Assembly (NCBI RefSeq): GCF_005239225.2
Contig: NC_133284.1
Location: forward strand, 52,236,697-52,300,696
From: Populus alba
Taxonomy: Eukaryota; Streptophyta; Magnoliopsida; Malpighiales; Salicaceae
Reading direction: 5' to 3'
Length of the DNA stretch: 64,000 nt
Part shown: positions 1 through 11,787 of the stretch, in pieces
How the letters are laid out: the number at the start of each line of letters is the position of its first letter
Position numbering within the stretch: position 1 is the stretch's first letter
Notes under the pieces: model-generated
What the model saw: the letters and a program-made list of their open reading frames with translations, nothing else
Database searches by the model: none
Told to the model about the DNA's origin: nothing
Program-made: the position numbers and the translations under genes

Positions 1-499
1 TAAGGTACAGAACCTTGCAAGAATTTACAGGTCAACCAGGATCACACACTGCATCCAATAAATAAGCTGAGATGCATCATTTTCGATTAAGAGCGAAAAA
101 CCCAAGTCAGAATGAGTAATTTATACAATCATATGCCACAGCAACCATGAGAATCAACTTGTACAGCATAAAACAATGATGCAAGTTTTCTGGGCAATGT
201 TCAGCTCACAGAACATAGGGTGAAGCAAATATAGGAATAGTACTACATAGTCAAGAATCCTTGTGCTTGAACCTGTGCTCCTTCCTTGTGCTCAAAACAT
301 TCAACACAAACCATTGCTGCGGCTGTCTCTTTCGTTTTCAATACGCAGGATCCTTGGTTCCCGGTCTTGATCGGAAGGTCACAGTATGAAATTCTGATGA
401 AGCATGGGCATTAGTATTGGTGAGCACCCCGTTGCCTTCTCAGAGTATATTCATTCCATGTTCCCTTGCTTGTTTCTAATCAGGATGATGCACGTAGTT
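1..499. other. Downstream flank of the PPR gene, no gene seen
   Basis: No open frame or RNA gene is recognisable. The stretch lies immediately 3' of the minus-strand PPR gene and is probably its 3' untranslated region plus spacer. Nothing in it resembles a transposon. Confidence 0.4.
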
Positions 500-2203
500 T
501 TACACTGGTAAACCCTTGAGGTCGTATTGCATAACAAGTCTTTCTACTGTATTTCGTCTCATGACTTGTCTAATGTACAACTCTTTTAAAACTTCTGCTG
601 CCAACTCTTTTTCTTCTTCATGGGCAATCCCTTCTACTAAAATAGTATAAGTTGTTTCATTAGGTGTGTATCCTTTCAAAACCATCATCTCAAAAATCTC
701 CAAGGACAAATCTGTTCTACCAGATTTACAAAACCCAAGAATAAGAGCATTGAAATTGCCAAGAATAGGCCTATAGTCATTTTCTTCCAATAGCCTGAAA
801 ATCTCCAAGGCCTCGTCTAGCATTCCCTCAACACACAATCCTCTAATCAAAGATGAATAGGTATAAGGATCAGGAACAAATCCAGACTGTATCATCTCGT
901 ATAAAAGCTGAAATGCTGGATATGTGTTCCCTTTTCTACACAAGCTCGAAATCACACCTCTGTAGAAGTCATGGGTGGATGAATTTTGCTTATTACCCAA
1001 GCTTTGAATTATGGAGAATGCCCGTTGCACCCTCCCCCCCTCACAGAGCACAGCAATGGCATTAAACGTTCCATCATTGGGACTGCAGCAGTGATGAATC
1101 ATTTGATCTAGACACTTAACCACGAGGTCTGCCTTCCCCTCTTTGCAAAGATGAGAAATTATAGGGTTGAAGGTTGCAGCAGAGGGCTTAAATGATGCCC
1201 TCATCATTTCATCCAAAACCTGAAATGCATGTTGAATCCTGCCATGGGAGGCAAGCGAACCAATTAGTATATTGTATGTGACCAGAGATGGTGAACGCTC
1301 CTCCGAGTCCATTTCAGCTACAAGCTCGTTTGCCTCTTCCCATCTTCCTTCACAGCACAAGCTCCTCAGTATAATATTACAGCTCACAACGTTCGGATTA
1401 AATCCCTTTGATGGCAAATCCCTGAAGAACTGAATTGCCTCTTCCGTCCTACCTTCCTTGCACAATCCAGTTAATAAAACATTGTAACTAACCAAGTTAG
1501 GCTTCCCGCCCTTTGCAATTATCCCATCCAAAAGCTTCATCGCTTCATCCACACCTCTCTCCTTGTAAGCTGCTTCGAGCAAGAAAGAATGAGTGAATTC
1601 ATTGGGGACCAACCCCTTTCGCATCAGCTTATCTAGTAACTGCAAGCTTTGATTCAAGTTCCCATGCTTGCAAAGCCCTCTAACAAGCGAATTATAGGTG
1701 ACCGTGTTGGTTGGACAGCCATTTTCCTCCATTTTGTCAACTAACTGCATTGCATACCCAATATTCCCTCTCTTACACAAATTGTTCACCAAAAAAGTAT
1801 AAGAAGCTGCATCAGGAATAATACCAGACTCAATCGTCATTTCCATCACCCTCGTCGCTTTCTTCATCTTATTCGACTTGCACAAATCATACAACAGCTG
1901 TGTTGCTTGAGCAACATCAGGTTTATGACCCTTTCTAACAATAAACTCCAAATGAAAAAATGCATCATTGAGCCTAATATCCCTATTTCTTGTGTCCTTC
2001 CTACCAACCTTCCAATTGGACAGTGTCCTAACAGAGTCTTTAGGGGAAATTGTAATCTGGGTTGATGCCAAAACTCTAGTGAAACCTCTGTTTTGTGAAA
2101 AGGAATGGAAATTTGGGACATTAGAGAATAACCCACAAGCTGTTCTTAGAGTCTCCGGAGAAGGGTTTGTTAAAGGAGACACTGAATTCACCAGAGTTGC
2201 CAT
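500..2203 (-). CDS. Pentatricopeptide repeat protein (P class), organellar, At1g79080-like
   Basis: Single-exon protein of 567 residues. Proteins of this class bind specific organellar transcripts and control their processing, stability or translation. The first ATG of the open frame is at 2203 and gives MATLVNSVSP; codons further upstream have no ATG (the frame opens with TTG at 2233), so this start is chosen. The N-terminal 60–80 residues are Ser/Thr/Pro-rich and poor in acidic residues, as in a chloroplast transit peptide. From about residue 85 to the end there are roughly a dozen 35-residue PPR motifs, visible as recurrent PNxVTYNxLxxGLCKxGR and EAxxLLxEM blocks. No DYW or E domain follows, so this is a P-type PPR. 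Length and motif wording match Arabidopsis At1g79080 as I recall it. Its RNA target cannot be read from the sequence. Confidence 0.93.
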   Translation of the reverse strand: MATLVNSVSPLTNPSPETLRTACGLFSNVPNFHSFSQNRGFTRVLASTQITISPKDSVRTLSNWKVGRKDTRNRDIRLNDAFFHLEFIVRKGHKPDVAQATQLLYDLCKSNKMKKATRVMEMTIESGIIPDAASYTFLVNNLCKRGNIGYAMQLVDKMEENGCPTNTVTYNSLVRGLCKHGNLNQSLQLLDKLMRKGLVPNEFTHSFLLEAAYKERGVDEAMKLLDGIIAKGGKPNLVSYNVLLTGLCKEGRTEEAIQFFRDLPSKGFNPNVVSCNIILRSLCCEGRWEEANELVAEMDSEERSPSLVTYNILIGSLASHGRIQHAFQVLDEMMRASFKPSAATFNPIISHLCKEGKADLVVKCLDQMIHHCCSPNDGTFNAIAVLCEGGRVQRAFSIIQSLGNKQNSSTHDFYRGVISSLCRKGNTYPAFQLLYEMIQSGFVPDPYTYSSLIRGLCVEGMLDEALEIFRLLEENDYRPILGNFNALILGFCKSGRTDLSLEIFEMMVLKGYTPNETTYTILVEGIAHEEEKELAAEVLKELYIRQVMRRNTVERLVMQYDLKGLPV

Positions 2204-3310
2204 TGCAAACAGATAGTAACAAGCAAAATTCAAGATTTCAGCTTGAAACCAAAAATATCAAAACTTGGTGGTTTTCTCAAGTGGTTAGATATTAAGACTT
2301 CAGACAAGGAGCAATAATGAGTCAAAAGGACGCGTCAAACATCGAAAAAAAGCAAAATCTGAGAGAAAGATAGGGTTAACATACACTGAGGATCATCACC
2401 ACCTGTTCCATGCAAAAAGTTTGAGACTTTTTAAAGAAATGTTGAAGCACAAAGGCAGGTTTTTATGTTTTTTTCTTACGTGTGTTGCTGTTCTTCTGGT
2501 CCAGTCCAGTCTCATTCAATCCGTATATTTGCAGTCCTTGTGTTATCCTCCTCCAAGTGTTTTGCTTGCTGTAGATGATCCCATCAAAAACAGAGAAATA
2601 AATAAATAAATAAAGTCTTATTTTTTAAACTACGTTCGTGTAGACCAAGCGTTGTCGTTTACATGATGATTACTAGTCGTTTAGTCCCCCCCAGCTTTTG
2701 GACTGGGCCTGGGCTTAGTAACTCCCGTATAATTTTTGCTCTCCTTATCAGAGGAATCGTTTCCAAGCACACAATCATTATATATAATATATCAAAATAA
2801 TTATTTTTATTGTTGATATAAATATGTCAAAATCTAAAAACAAATATTTAAAAAATTAAATTATTATTTTCTAAAAAATGTATATTTTTATAAAAATACC
2901 TAAGAATAAAAATTATTGTACTCTCATATAAATTATTAATTAAAATAATATTTTTTTAGAATTAACTTGAGTTAACTTTAATTTTTAATTAAATTAAATT
3001 AAATATTAAATGGATAAAATCCATTTAATTCTATTAAGTTTTCTACTCTAATTTATTTAAAATAAATCCAATCTTAAATTTAGCTAAATCAATAATAATA
3101 AAAAATATAACATTAATAATAATGATAAATATATTAAATTAATATATATTTTTTATATTTTTAAATAATTATTTTTAATATAAATATATTTAAATTAATA
3201 CATGTTTCTTACCGTTTATGTTGATGATTCTATCTTAATCGTTAAATTTTTTTTTATTAGGGATGAGTAAAAAAACTAAGAAATCAAAAAAAACAAAAAA
3301 AATATAATTA
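2204..3310. other. AT-rich intergenic region between PPR and BTB genes
   Basis: About 1.1 kb with no credible gene. The first 400 bases hold the divergent promoter and 5' leader of the PPR gene. From about 2760 to 3250 the sequence is extremely AT-rich with runs of A and T. A 62-codon plus-strand frame at 2421 has no recognisable features and is considered chance. Confidence 0.5.
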
Positions 3311-3327
3311 AAAAAACTGAAAAAAAA

Positions 3328-3530
3328 CAACTGGTTTGGTTTGGTATCGGTTTTATAAGTTTAAAACCGAACCGAACCGAAAAAACCAAGCCAAATAAAA
3401 AATATCGAGCTAAAACCTGAAAAAACCGAACCAAAACCGAAAAAAACTGAGCCAAACAAATTGGAACTAGTTTTTTTCTAAAGAACTAAATTCGAACCAA
3501 AATTGACTGATTTGAACCGGTTTCACTTTT
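3328..3530. repeat. Dispersed palindromic repeat rich in AACCGAACCGA
   Basis: A run of about 200 bases is built from GGTTTGGTTTGGTATCGG on one side and AACCGAACCGAACCGA on the other, around a short TTATAAGTTTAAAA centre, so the arms are complementary. Repeats of this composition are common between plant genes. I cannot name the family, and no target duplication was found. Confidence 0.5.
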
Positions 3531-3938
3531 CTTTTTAATTTTAATTTAATTATTATTATTATTATTATTATTTTTGATAAAAATCGAAACAATCGAATTT
3601 GATGACCCTGCTTCTTATAGATGAATCTGTTTGTCGATTTTTTAGAGACTAATCAAAAGTAAAATAAAATAGGAAAAAAAAAAAAAAAGGCTACTTTTGA
3701 GGAGATTTGTAGGAGAACAAAAAAGATAAAAAGGACAAAGAGTAGTGACGACTTACGTGATGCAACTTGCGGCGGTGGTCGGTGTTTTATTCCGGCTATC
3801 TATGAGTATGACATTGCATTGCAGCAAGCAGCTAAAGCATCATTAAAAAGAAAAAGAAAACCCATAAATTCACTGTAATTTATTTATCTATTTATTTTCT
3901 CTAAATTTAACGTCTCTGTTTTCAAAAACAAAAACAAG

Positions 3939-6900
3939 ATGAGATCTTCAAAACAAGCAGCAGCAGCAGCAGCGACAGCGACAGAGAACAACAGAGGCAT
4001 AAGCGGTCACATGTTCACTCTCCATCAACGTCTCTATCATGCTCTCAACCTCGGTACCAGGTCTGTTCTTTTTAATTTTAATTTTAGGTTATTTTTAGGT
4101 TTTGATTATGAATCAATTTTGTGTTTAAAAATTGACAGATATTCTGAAGGAAAAGAGTGGAAATGGAAGTGTACAGATATTGAAATCCAACGGCATGTCG
4201 TCCGCTCCATTTCTTCCTTCATTGAGTCTGCCTCGCCAGACACTTTACATCATCCTCTTGTTAAGGTAACAAACATAATTACTATGATTCTTGTTCTAAT
4301 TGAGGTTAGTTTTTTACGGTGAAGTTGGTGTTGTTATCAGTGTTGTTTTTGCTGTTGTTATCAGTGTTGTTGTTGTTGTTATCAGTCACTTAAAAATCCA
4401 AAAACATATGCGCTGGCGAATGCAGATTTGTTTCAATCTAATTCCGAGCATAGCTATTTATTGATGTGCTGGTTTTATTTAATTATAATCCAATTGATTA
4501 AGATTTATCAGCTTTCATGTATTAAGATTAAGAAACAGTAATACTAAATATACTAATTCTTTTCACCAAAACCTGAATCTTAACTTGCATGGTAATGCGG
4601 TTCTTATCACTTTGAATATGTATTATGATTATTTGGAATTAAAATTTTTGATGAAGTAACATTTGTAAGCTGTTAGTTAGTGAGAGTGTTGGTATCTCTA
4701 GTGTTATTCATTAGGGAACAAGGAGTTTTTGGATGATATTTGATGGGACTTGCAAAGGTATTTTATATTGCTTGTCTGTGGTATTATCTCTCACTTAGGT
4801 AAAGGTAATGATCAATAATGATAGTTTATACGTGAGTGCATCTATCTTTGGCCTTCAATTTTCAGGATTCTGTGACCGACATAGTTTGGGCATTGGTATG
4901 GATTCTTCAGCATAAAAGTGAGGCTGTATTGAGTATAGCAGCAAATGTGGTTGTAAAGTTAATCCGCATTATACCCAATTCAATACTGCAACCGTATTCA
5001 TTATATCTGGTTCATCCTTTAGCACCCTTGCTATCTTCCCGTCGAATGGAAGTCTCAATTGCTTGTGCCACTGCTTTGAATATGATTCTCTCGAATCTGA
5101 GTGCAACCAGGGAGAAAAGTGTTTGGGAGATTCTGAGTGAAACGAAAACTGTTTTCCTTATTGTTAGTGGTATACGGGAATTTTCTGGTGGTTCTATGGC
5201 TACTGAATATTTCCAAGAGATGGCTTCTCTTTTGAGTACAATACTGCAAAAGTGGTCTGCTTCTCGGTTCTCTGTCTGGAATGATACTAAATTGATGGAA
5301 GTTCTAGAGGCTATGCATGAAAATCCTGATGTTTCCATTAAGGTTGCACTTTTGAAGTTATATTCAGGGATAGGTATAATCATATGCACTGAGTTCTTCT
5401 TTATGAATTCTATAAGGCTCAAAATTGTTAAACAACGACTCTTGATTTGTATGCCAGCTCTATGTGGTAATGGGGCCATGAAGCTTCTTCAAAATGGGGA
5501 AGCCCTTCTACAAATGATGGTTCTCTGCATGGGTAGATCCCGCCCTCTTTCTGTTCAGATGGAAGGATTTAGACTTGCCCAACGCTTAGCGGTAATAATT
5601 GTAAACTGTTCTTTCACAAGATGTCTAATTGAGACGTTAACTGTGTGTAAGTTATTGTGCATCGTCTATTGCCCAGACAAATAAGCAGGGATGTTTAAAA
5701 ATGCTGAGCTTATGCTGCGAGCCTATTGTTAAAGCTATAATTGATGGAATGACTGGATGGACCTTGAGCTCGGGGAAGATTGCAAATGACCAGATGTCTT
5801 TGTTAGTGGAAGCTTGTCGCTTGGCTCTTATAATTCGCTGGGATGGGGAACATCATGATTATTTTTGGAAGAAAGGAATTGACAAGGTCCTACTTGATCT
5901 TCTTCTTGAAAAGTTTCGTAATGGACAGTCTGTACACCTTTTGACACTTGAAGAACAGATGTCTGAAGCACAGGAGGCTCTCAAAGCTGATGTTCTTCTT
6001 GTTTTGAGGCCATACATGTGGGATATTCTTGGATGGCTGGCAATATACTGTAGGGAAGATTTCAACCCCAACATTCATAGTCATGAACTTCTCATTGATA
6101 TGCTTATTAGATGTGCATGGTAATATACTGCTCACATCTTCTAAACTTGCCTTGTTTTCCTTGGAGTCAAGTAGATTTTTAATATCTTAGTGATCAACCT
6201 TTGTGTTGTGGACCCCTTTCTCCTAGTTACTGATTAATGTTTTTTTTTATTGCATATTCCTTTGATAGCTTAACTTTTACAGATTCAGTTCGTAAAGGAT
6301 GGCAAATATGCCAAAGTGATCTGTCTGAGACATTCAGAAGTGAATCAGCATCAAGGGCAGTTCTTATGATGATTTATTCTCCCTGCAAATACATTGCATC
6401 AAAAGCCAGGTCTATGCTGTCTGAAATTCTAAAGCCAACTGGCAAGGAATATTTGAAACACTCATTGCGCGTTCTCAATTTTACGTTGACAAGGGATAAT
6501 TTTGGAATACCAGATATGCTTCAAACTGGCATAAACTTGGTGGCTTTGACATGCTGTGCTTGTTTGCCATGGTACCGAAGTTACATTGTTAAAAGTGGAG
6601 GAGTAAAGACACTACTGGCTTTTATAAAGTGGTGCCTAAGCAATGATGTCCATATAGGAAGGCTGAGCTTTGCTCCTCATTTGCATAATATATTCAGTCA
6701 GAGGCTTTGTTGCTGGGTGTGCAAGGAAGACTGGGAAGGCAATGACATACTTTTATTGTATGGGTTGTGGGGGCTAGCTGAGTTACTACACTATGGATCT
6801 ATAAGCAAAAATGTTGACATTTTTTCCGGCCAGGTGGAATATACTGAAGCTCAGTTTGTTAGAATGCTTCAGGAGATTTGCAGTGACAACTCTGCTCTTG

Positions 6901-9668
6901 GGCTGAAATGGAATGCTGCATACATTCTAAGTTACTTTGGATTTTATGGTTTTCCTTGTAAACTTGGGAGGCGTATAGGGAAGGCACTTGATGAGAATGA
7001 ATTTGCAGATACACGAATCATCCTTGCAAAAGGGGAGTCTATGAGTGTTCATGGTGTCGTTCTTGCCATTCGATGCCCATCATTGCTGCCTCCTGAAGAA
7101 TTATCTCATGATGAGAAAGCATCTGATGGTTCTTCTGGAAGATGTGCTGTAGATAAGCAGTATGGAAAGTTTAAGAAAGATATTCGCTTATCTTCACACG
7201 TTGATAACCAGGCACTGTCCAAGTTGTTGAAATTTGTTTACTTAGGATATCTGCATGCTGGTGATGAACATGTGAAGAAATTGAATATTCTTGCTAAACA
7301 TTGTAGTTTGCAACCTCTATCAACAATGCTTGGCAGAAGACGTCCAAAGTGGGGCACACTTTTCCCCATCTATGATCTTACCCCTGCTCTTGCTCTGACT
7401 GGACATCACTTTTCGTATGGTTTGCTTCTTGATTTGTGCCTAAGGACATTTTTCATTGTGTTGGATCAGCGTGTCTTATCCTTTTACATTTTTGTTCACT
7501 AAGGTCTCTTGAAATGATACGTGATCCTATAGAAGGGTAATTGAACAGGCACCCTTTGGGCCTTTTCCTTTCTGAGGCGCCCTCTAGTTTGCATTTGTTC
7601 AGCGTACACAACAGTTGTGATAGTTTGGCTTTCAGTGTCAGGTTTTTATATTGCCATTCTCTGATTTTAAATTGCTTTTTGTACAATTAGTTGGAATTCA
7701 CTCTTCAACTAGGCACACACAAGATAACAATCATAGATGTTTTCCAAAATGGCTTTTATTTTTTCTTCTTTATTTCATTCCCTTTTTTCTCATGTCCTTG
7801 TGTTATTTTTTTCTTCTTATTTTTATTTTGACTCGTTTCATTTTTTTTTTTTTGTCAAATCTGTGTTCAGGTTTGCAGTTTAGCTTGTACTTGCTCCTGC
7901 CATTTATATCTAGCTAAGCAATGATGGGTGTACATGAATATTCTAGGATTACACTGTATGTTCTAGACTTGTGAGATAATAATTTTTTATATCATGAGAT
8001 GGTAAATTGTAAGCTCCACAAATTGTTTTTCCCAGTGGTTAGTTGGATCTCTTTTATAGTCTACAATTAGAATAATAGATGGAGCTCAACATAAAATCAT
8101 TGCCTTTTCTTATGTTTAATTCTTTTCTAACAGCACCAAATTGCTTTCTAGCAAAACTAGATAGCGTGCTATACCCTTGATGGATAGTTAATATGAGATC
8201 TACGCTTATGGACCTCGTGTGTGACTCTTTCCCCATAAGTTTGCTAGCATGTTCATCAAAGTCAAAGGAAGAAACCCCCCACCCAGAAAGGGCTTTTCTG
8301 CTCATTCCTTCTGTTACTCGTGAATCTTCTATTGCATGGGATTTATGGTTTTAAATTCTAGAATTTATTTGGTATATGCATCTTAGTTGATAGGTTGTTT
8401 GACTAAATTTGTAATTTTGGAACAGAAGTTTTTAGGTGAATCTGTATTGTGTTTGCTACCTTCATGTGGCTAATCTTTTGGAGCTGTTGGTGGTAATTCA
8501 GTTTGTCTCTGATTTTAGGGACATCATCTTGAAGCCAAAAGAAACTGAATCAATCTGCTGGAAATGTAGAACGTGCTCCCTGTCATTGCCGCACATGCAT
8601 GCTCACAAAGTTGTATTGTCATCTAGTTGTGATTATTTGCGGGCTTTGTTTCAATCAGGCATGCAAGAGAGGTACGTACATTAGTGTTTTGAGTATAGAA
8701 CTTCGTTTTCACATTTGTTTGTTGGTTCATTTAATTGATTGAAAGTGTTGAAACTTATAATACAACATCAAGGGTTTGTCTGCATCTTATTGTATGCAGC
8801 TGTGATAAATAATTTGCTAGGCAGCTTACTATTTTATTTTCTTACTGTCCAACTCATCTTGTATTTGTGGAAAGTGGGTGCTATGTGGTGAGATTGGAAG
8901 AGTCTAGGTAATCCAAAGGCATATGTGTGTATGCAGGACATAGCTGTCCGCTGCATGCTAAAATAGTGGGATATTTATCATACAAGTATTCACCTATGGT
9001 GGACAAGTACTTGGTAATGGAGATTTCAAGTAGTGACCTAGCTTGTTTAGCTTTCTTGCAAGTCTTTTTGTAACTGGTATTCATATTATAATAAACAATC
9101 TCTGAAATAGTAGTTTTAGAAGTCTTTCTTTTTCTATGTTTCCTTGACAACCGACATTCCTGCTCTTCAATTTTATTGCTTTGGAATTTTTTTATTTTTC
9201 TGTTTTTGTGACATTTCTCATGTTATTTATGCATACAGTCGCTCCCAAACCATAGAGGTTCCTGTCAGTTGGGAGGCAATGATTAAGCTAGTGAACTGGT
9301 TCTACACTGATGAGTTGCCTAAACCTTCCTCTGGTTGTTTATGGGATAATATGGATGATGAAGAAAAGCTACATCAGCTGCAACAATATCTGGAGCTTTG
9401 CTGGCTAGCTGAATTCTGGTTTTTGGAAGACGTTCAGGATATCAGCTACAAAGTGATTGTATCTTGTCTGGATTCAGCCAGGCAGCTGTCTATTAAAATA
9501 ATCAAGATTGCTTCAGAGTTATCTCTTTGGAAATTGGCCGAAGTTGCTGCAAATTACCTTGCCCCTTTCTATCGTCAACTGTGCCACACAGGTGATCTTG
9601 AAGCACTGAATGAAGAGCTTGTTGATATGATTCGTGATGCCTCTGTTCGGCTTTCTCAAGAAGGGTAG
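3939..9668 (+). CDS. ARM-like and BTB/POZ domain protein, At1g04390-like
   Basis: Eight exons fit frame and GT–AG sites: 3939–4060, 4139–4265, 4866–5373, 5458–5591, 5689–6119, 6269–7414, 8519–8671, 9239–9668. Together they encode 1016 residues, close to the length I recall for Arabidopsis At1g04390. The first two thirds are helical ARM/HEAT-like sequence. Two BTB/POZ-like segments follow: one from about residue 685 (FADTRIILAKGES) and one from about residue 825 (DIILKPKETES, then HAHKVVLSSSCDYLRALF). Proteins of this design are thought to act as adaptors for CUL3 ubiquitin ligases, but the substrate is unknown. For exon 6, the acceptor at 6269 was chosen because the acceptors at 6283 and 6289 each create a stop codon after the exon 5 donor at 6119. 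Intron 2 is long and contains a TTGTTATCAG repeat. Confidence 0.88.
4322..4386 (+). repeat. Imperfect tandem repeat in BTB gene intron 2
   Basis: Units reading TTGTTATCAGTGTTGTT recur about three times with small differences. It lies wholly inside the second intron of the BTB gene and has no evident function. Confidence 0.6.
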
Positions 9669-10059
9669 TGAGACTTTCCAAGTTGATTTACTTTTCCCTG
9701 GATGGTTTGAATTTTCGAGTACAAGACAGAAGTTGAAACTTAAGATCTCCAAATGCAACGGAACTGAGGAATGCAGATGTGTTTGCCTGCCGGTGAGTTC
9801 TTTTGTATAGTTAGACATAGTTTTAATGAAATTAGGTTTTGATACTTGGTCTTCTGCTAATCATTTTACATTAATTCCAGAAACCAGGGTCATAGTTTCT
9901 AGCATTTCTGGGAAGAGCAAAAGACGATAGTGTCTTCTGAATTTAGGGGCTGCTAATTTATGACTTACCCACACTACATTGGTGAAGGGCACTTATTTGC
10001 CAATCTCAAATAAAAAATTTTCATGGGTAATTTTCAGGGTTCAGGATTGCAACCTGGGG
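9669..10059. other. 3' flank of the BTB gene, no gene seen
   Basis: Probable 3' untranslated region of the BTB gene followed by unremarkable sequence. No coding frame or repeat was recognised. Confidence 0.4.
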
Positions 10060-10162
10060 AAACATCGATTGATTTTGATTTCTTTCGTGACCAACAATCT
10101 CTGTGCGGATGCGTAACAGTCTTAGGATAGATTCGTATGTTGTCTTGATATATCGGATGATC
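10060..10162 (+). pseudogene. Relic of a Pumilio (PUF) gene
   Basis: Nucleotide-level match to the intact Pumilio gene at 12571–12660. Both read TTCGTGACCAACAATCT followed by TGTGC, then after a short gap a GGATA(G)…TTCGTATGTT block and a TATATCGG block. Small insertions and deletions break the frame, so nothing is translated. The fragment lies about 1.7 kb upstream of the intact gene on the same strand, which suggests an old tandem duplicate or related neighbour now mostly lost. Confidence 0.6.
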
Positions 10163-10194
10163 AATCTCCACATCATCAGAAATCATTTGAGTCT

Positions 10195-10581
10195 TCAAAA
10201 CACCAGTATATCACCATGAAAAGGAGGCAATATTTCTGCTAATCGCTTGCTGTCAATAGCACTAGCAAGTAAATTAAACCTGAGCCGGTGAAAAGATCCA
10301 CGAACAAGTGCATGTAAAGTTGTAGCTTTTGTTGAGAGTTCATGCCTCAGCTTTAAGAATATTAGCAAGATTTCCAGTTCCCAAATCATGGTAAAATCTA
10401 ATAGCCTCAAATTGATTTCTTTTGGAGATAGATCCAAGTGAACATTATTCGCAACCCATTTCCTATTCAATGCACTCTCACCTGTGACAGGATTCAATAT
10501 GCACAGACTAGGTTTATACCAAGCTGTTGAATCAGTCTCACGTAGACAAATCAAGCTGTCGTGTGCTTCGATCTCATACAA
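10195..10581 (-). pseudogene. F-box-associated domain fragment, probable pseudogene
   Basis: A 128-codon frame begins with EAHDSLICLRETD and ILNPVTGES, the opening pattern of plant F-box-associated domains (SCNGLLCL … NPxTGE). The F-box itself and the rest of the protein are absent, and the later residues drift from the family. Such domains present substrates to SCF ubiquitin ligases when intact. The fragment sits beside the Pumilio relic, so this spot seems to collect broken genes. A chance frame remains possible. Confidence 0.4.
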
Positions 10582-10619
10582 ATACCTAAAAACTAATGCA
10601 GGAGATTTTGGAGAATATG

Positions 10620-11235
10620 AGCTCTAAGATGCGGATTTGTTAAAATTAGGTCACTTAGAATATCTAATAGCTATGTTTTGGATCATATAAAAGTCTAAAC
10701 TCAAGAAGCAGCCGCGTCAAATGATTTTTTTTTTTTTTTTTTGAAGGATCATGCTGAAATTTTATCAAGTTTATAAGACTCTCAAATTAGATCTAAAAGA
10801 TATTGTTTTTGAGTTTTTAGTATTTTTCTATATAATTTTGGTCTTTTTTTCTCTGTATTTCCTAGCTTTTTAGTTTTTCTTTCTTTCTTTTCAAATTATT
10901 TTTATCTCTCGATTATAAGTTATTTGTAGAATAATTTTGTACTGATAGAATATTATCCAGACTTTTTACCTTTTAGTGTAAGAATAACAATACATCTAGG
11001 GTTCATTCCTTATTTAATTAGTTCAAGCTACGTTAAGAAATGGTTGCCAAATCATAATCCAGGTGCTCAAAAAAACAATCATCATCGCGTCTCTCTCCAT
11101 GAAGATTTCGCATATGGCACAGCAGAAGAATCATATTTGAAACAATGAAAGAAAAAAATACAGCATTATTATATATATCATATGAGCTCGATAAATTAAT
11201 AACCTTAATTAAATAATAATTTTTATTATTAAAAT
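10620..11235. other. Intergenic, no gene seen
   Basis: AT-rich sequence containing a T tract near 10725–10742 and no credible coding frame. Confidence 0.4.
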
Positions 11236-11239
11236 GAAT

Positions 11240-11390
11240 GTCCGGGTTAATTTACATGTACCTTAATTAATTTTACGGGTTCTGAAGTTAACGATCATGT
11301 AAGTCTTCAATGGTCCTGAGATTTGTGAGACTCAAACTGGTGATCTATAAAGAGCAAACTTAGAACCTGACTAATTAAACTACATTTCTA
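11240..11390 (-). repeat. tRNA-derived SINE, copy a
   Basis: Read on the minus strand the element starts with a degenerate tRNA-like head (GTAGTTTAATTAGT…), corresponding to an A box, and carries a B-box-like GTTTGAGTCTC. The body ending near TTAACTTCAGAACCCG is shared with the copies near 22.7 and 25.8 kb. No target duplication was found. Confidence 0.6.
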
Positions 11391-11702
11391 GTTAATATTT
11401 TTAGTCGGTTCAAATTTAAATAATATAATGATGAAGCCTAAAAAATATTAATTTATAGAGTTTAAACTGCTTGTTTATGATTTGATTTCTCTTAGAGCTT
11501 TACCAGCTAGTTTAGCAGAACCCAAATCCTAAAGATTAGCAGCTTATCCTTTCCGAATTCGGAATCATAGTTCCACAAGAAATAAAACCCTTCCCTTGAC
11601 ACACACGCGAAGAAGTACTCTTCTTTACAAACAAGGAATCCTAAACCAGCAAGGAATCCGAAACCAACAAGGAATAATGCACTCTCCTCTACCATGCCGC
11701 TC

Positions 11703-11709
11703 TATAAAA
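11703..11709 (+). promoter_or_regulatory. TATA box of the Pumilio gene
   Basis: TATAAAA lies 79–85 bases before the ATG at 11788. Transcription would begin near 11735, which excludes the in-frame ATG at 11677 and supports the chosen start. Confidence 0.6.
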
Positions 11710-11787
11710 CCAGGCGAGGCTTGTTTATTCGTATTTGTGTTTCTTTGTGTTCTAATTCTTGTATTCTTTTCGGTATCCTTTTTTTCG

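Noticed and set aside
5012..5479. 155-codon minus-strand frame opposite the BTB gene
   Set aside because: It is a shadow of exons 3 and 4 of the BTB gene, which have family-level support; it has no domain of its own.
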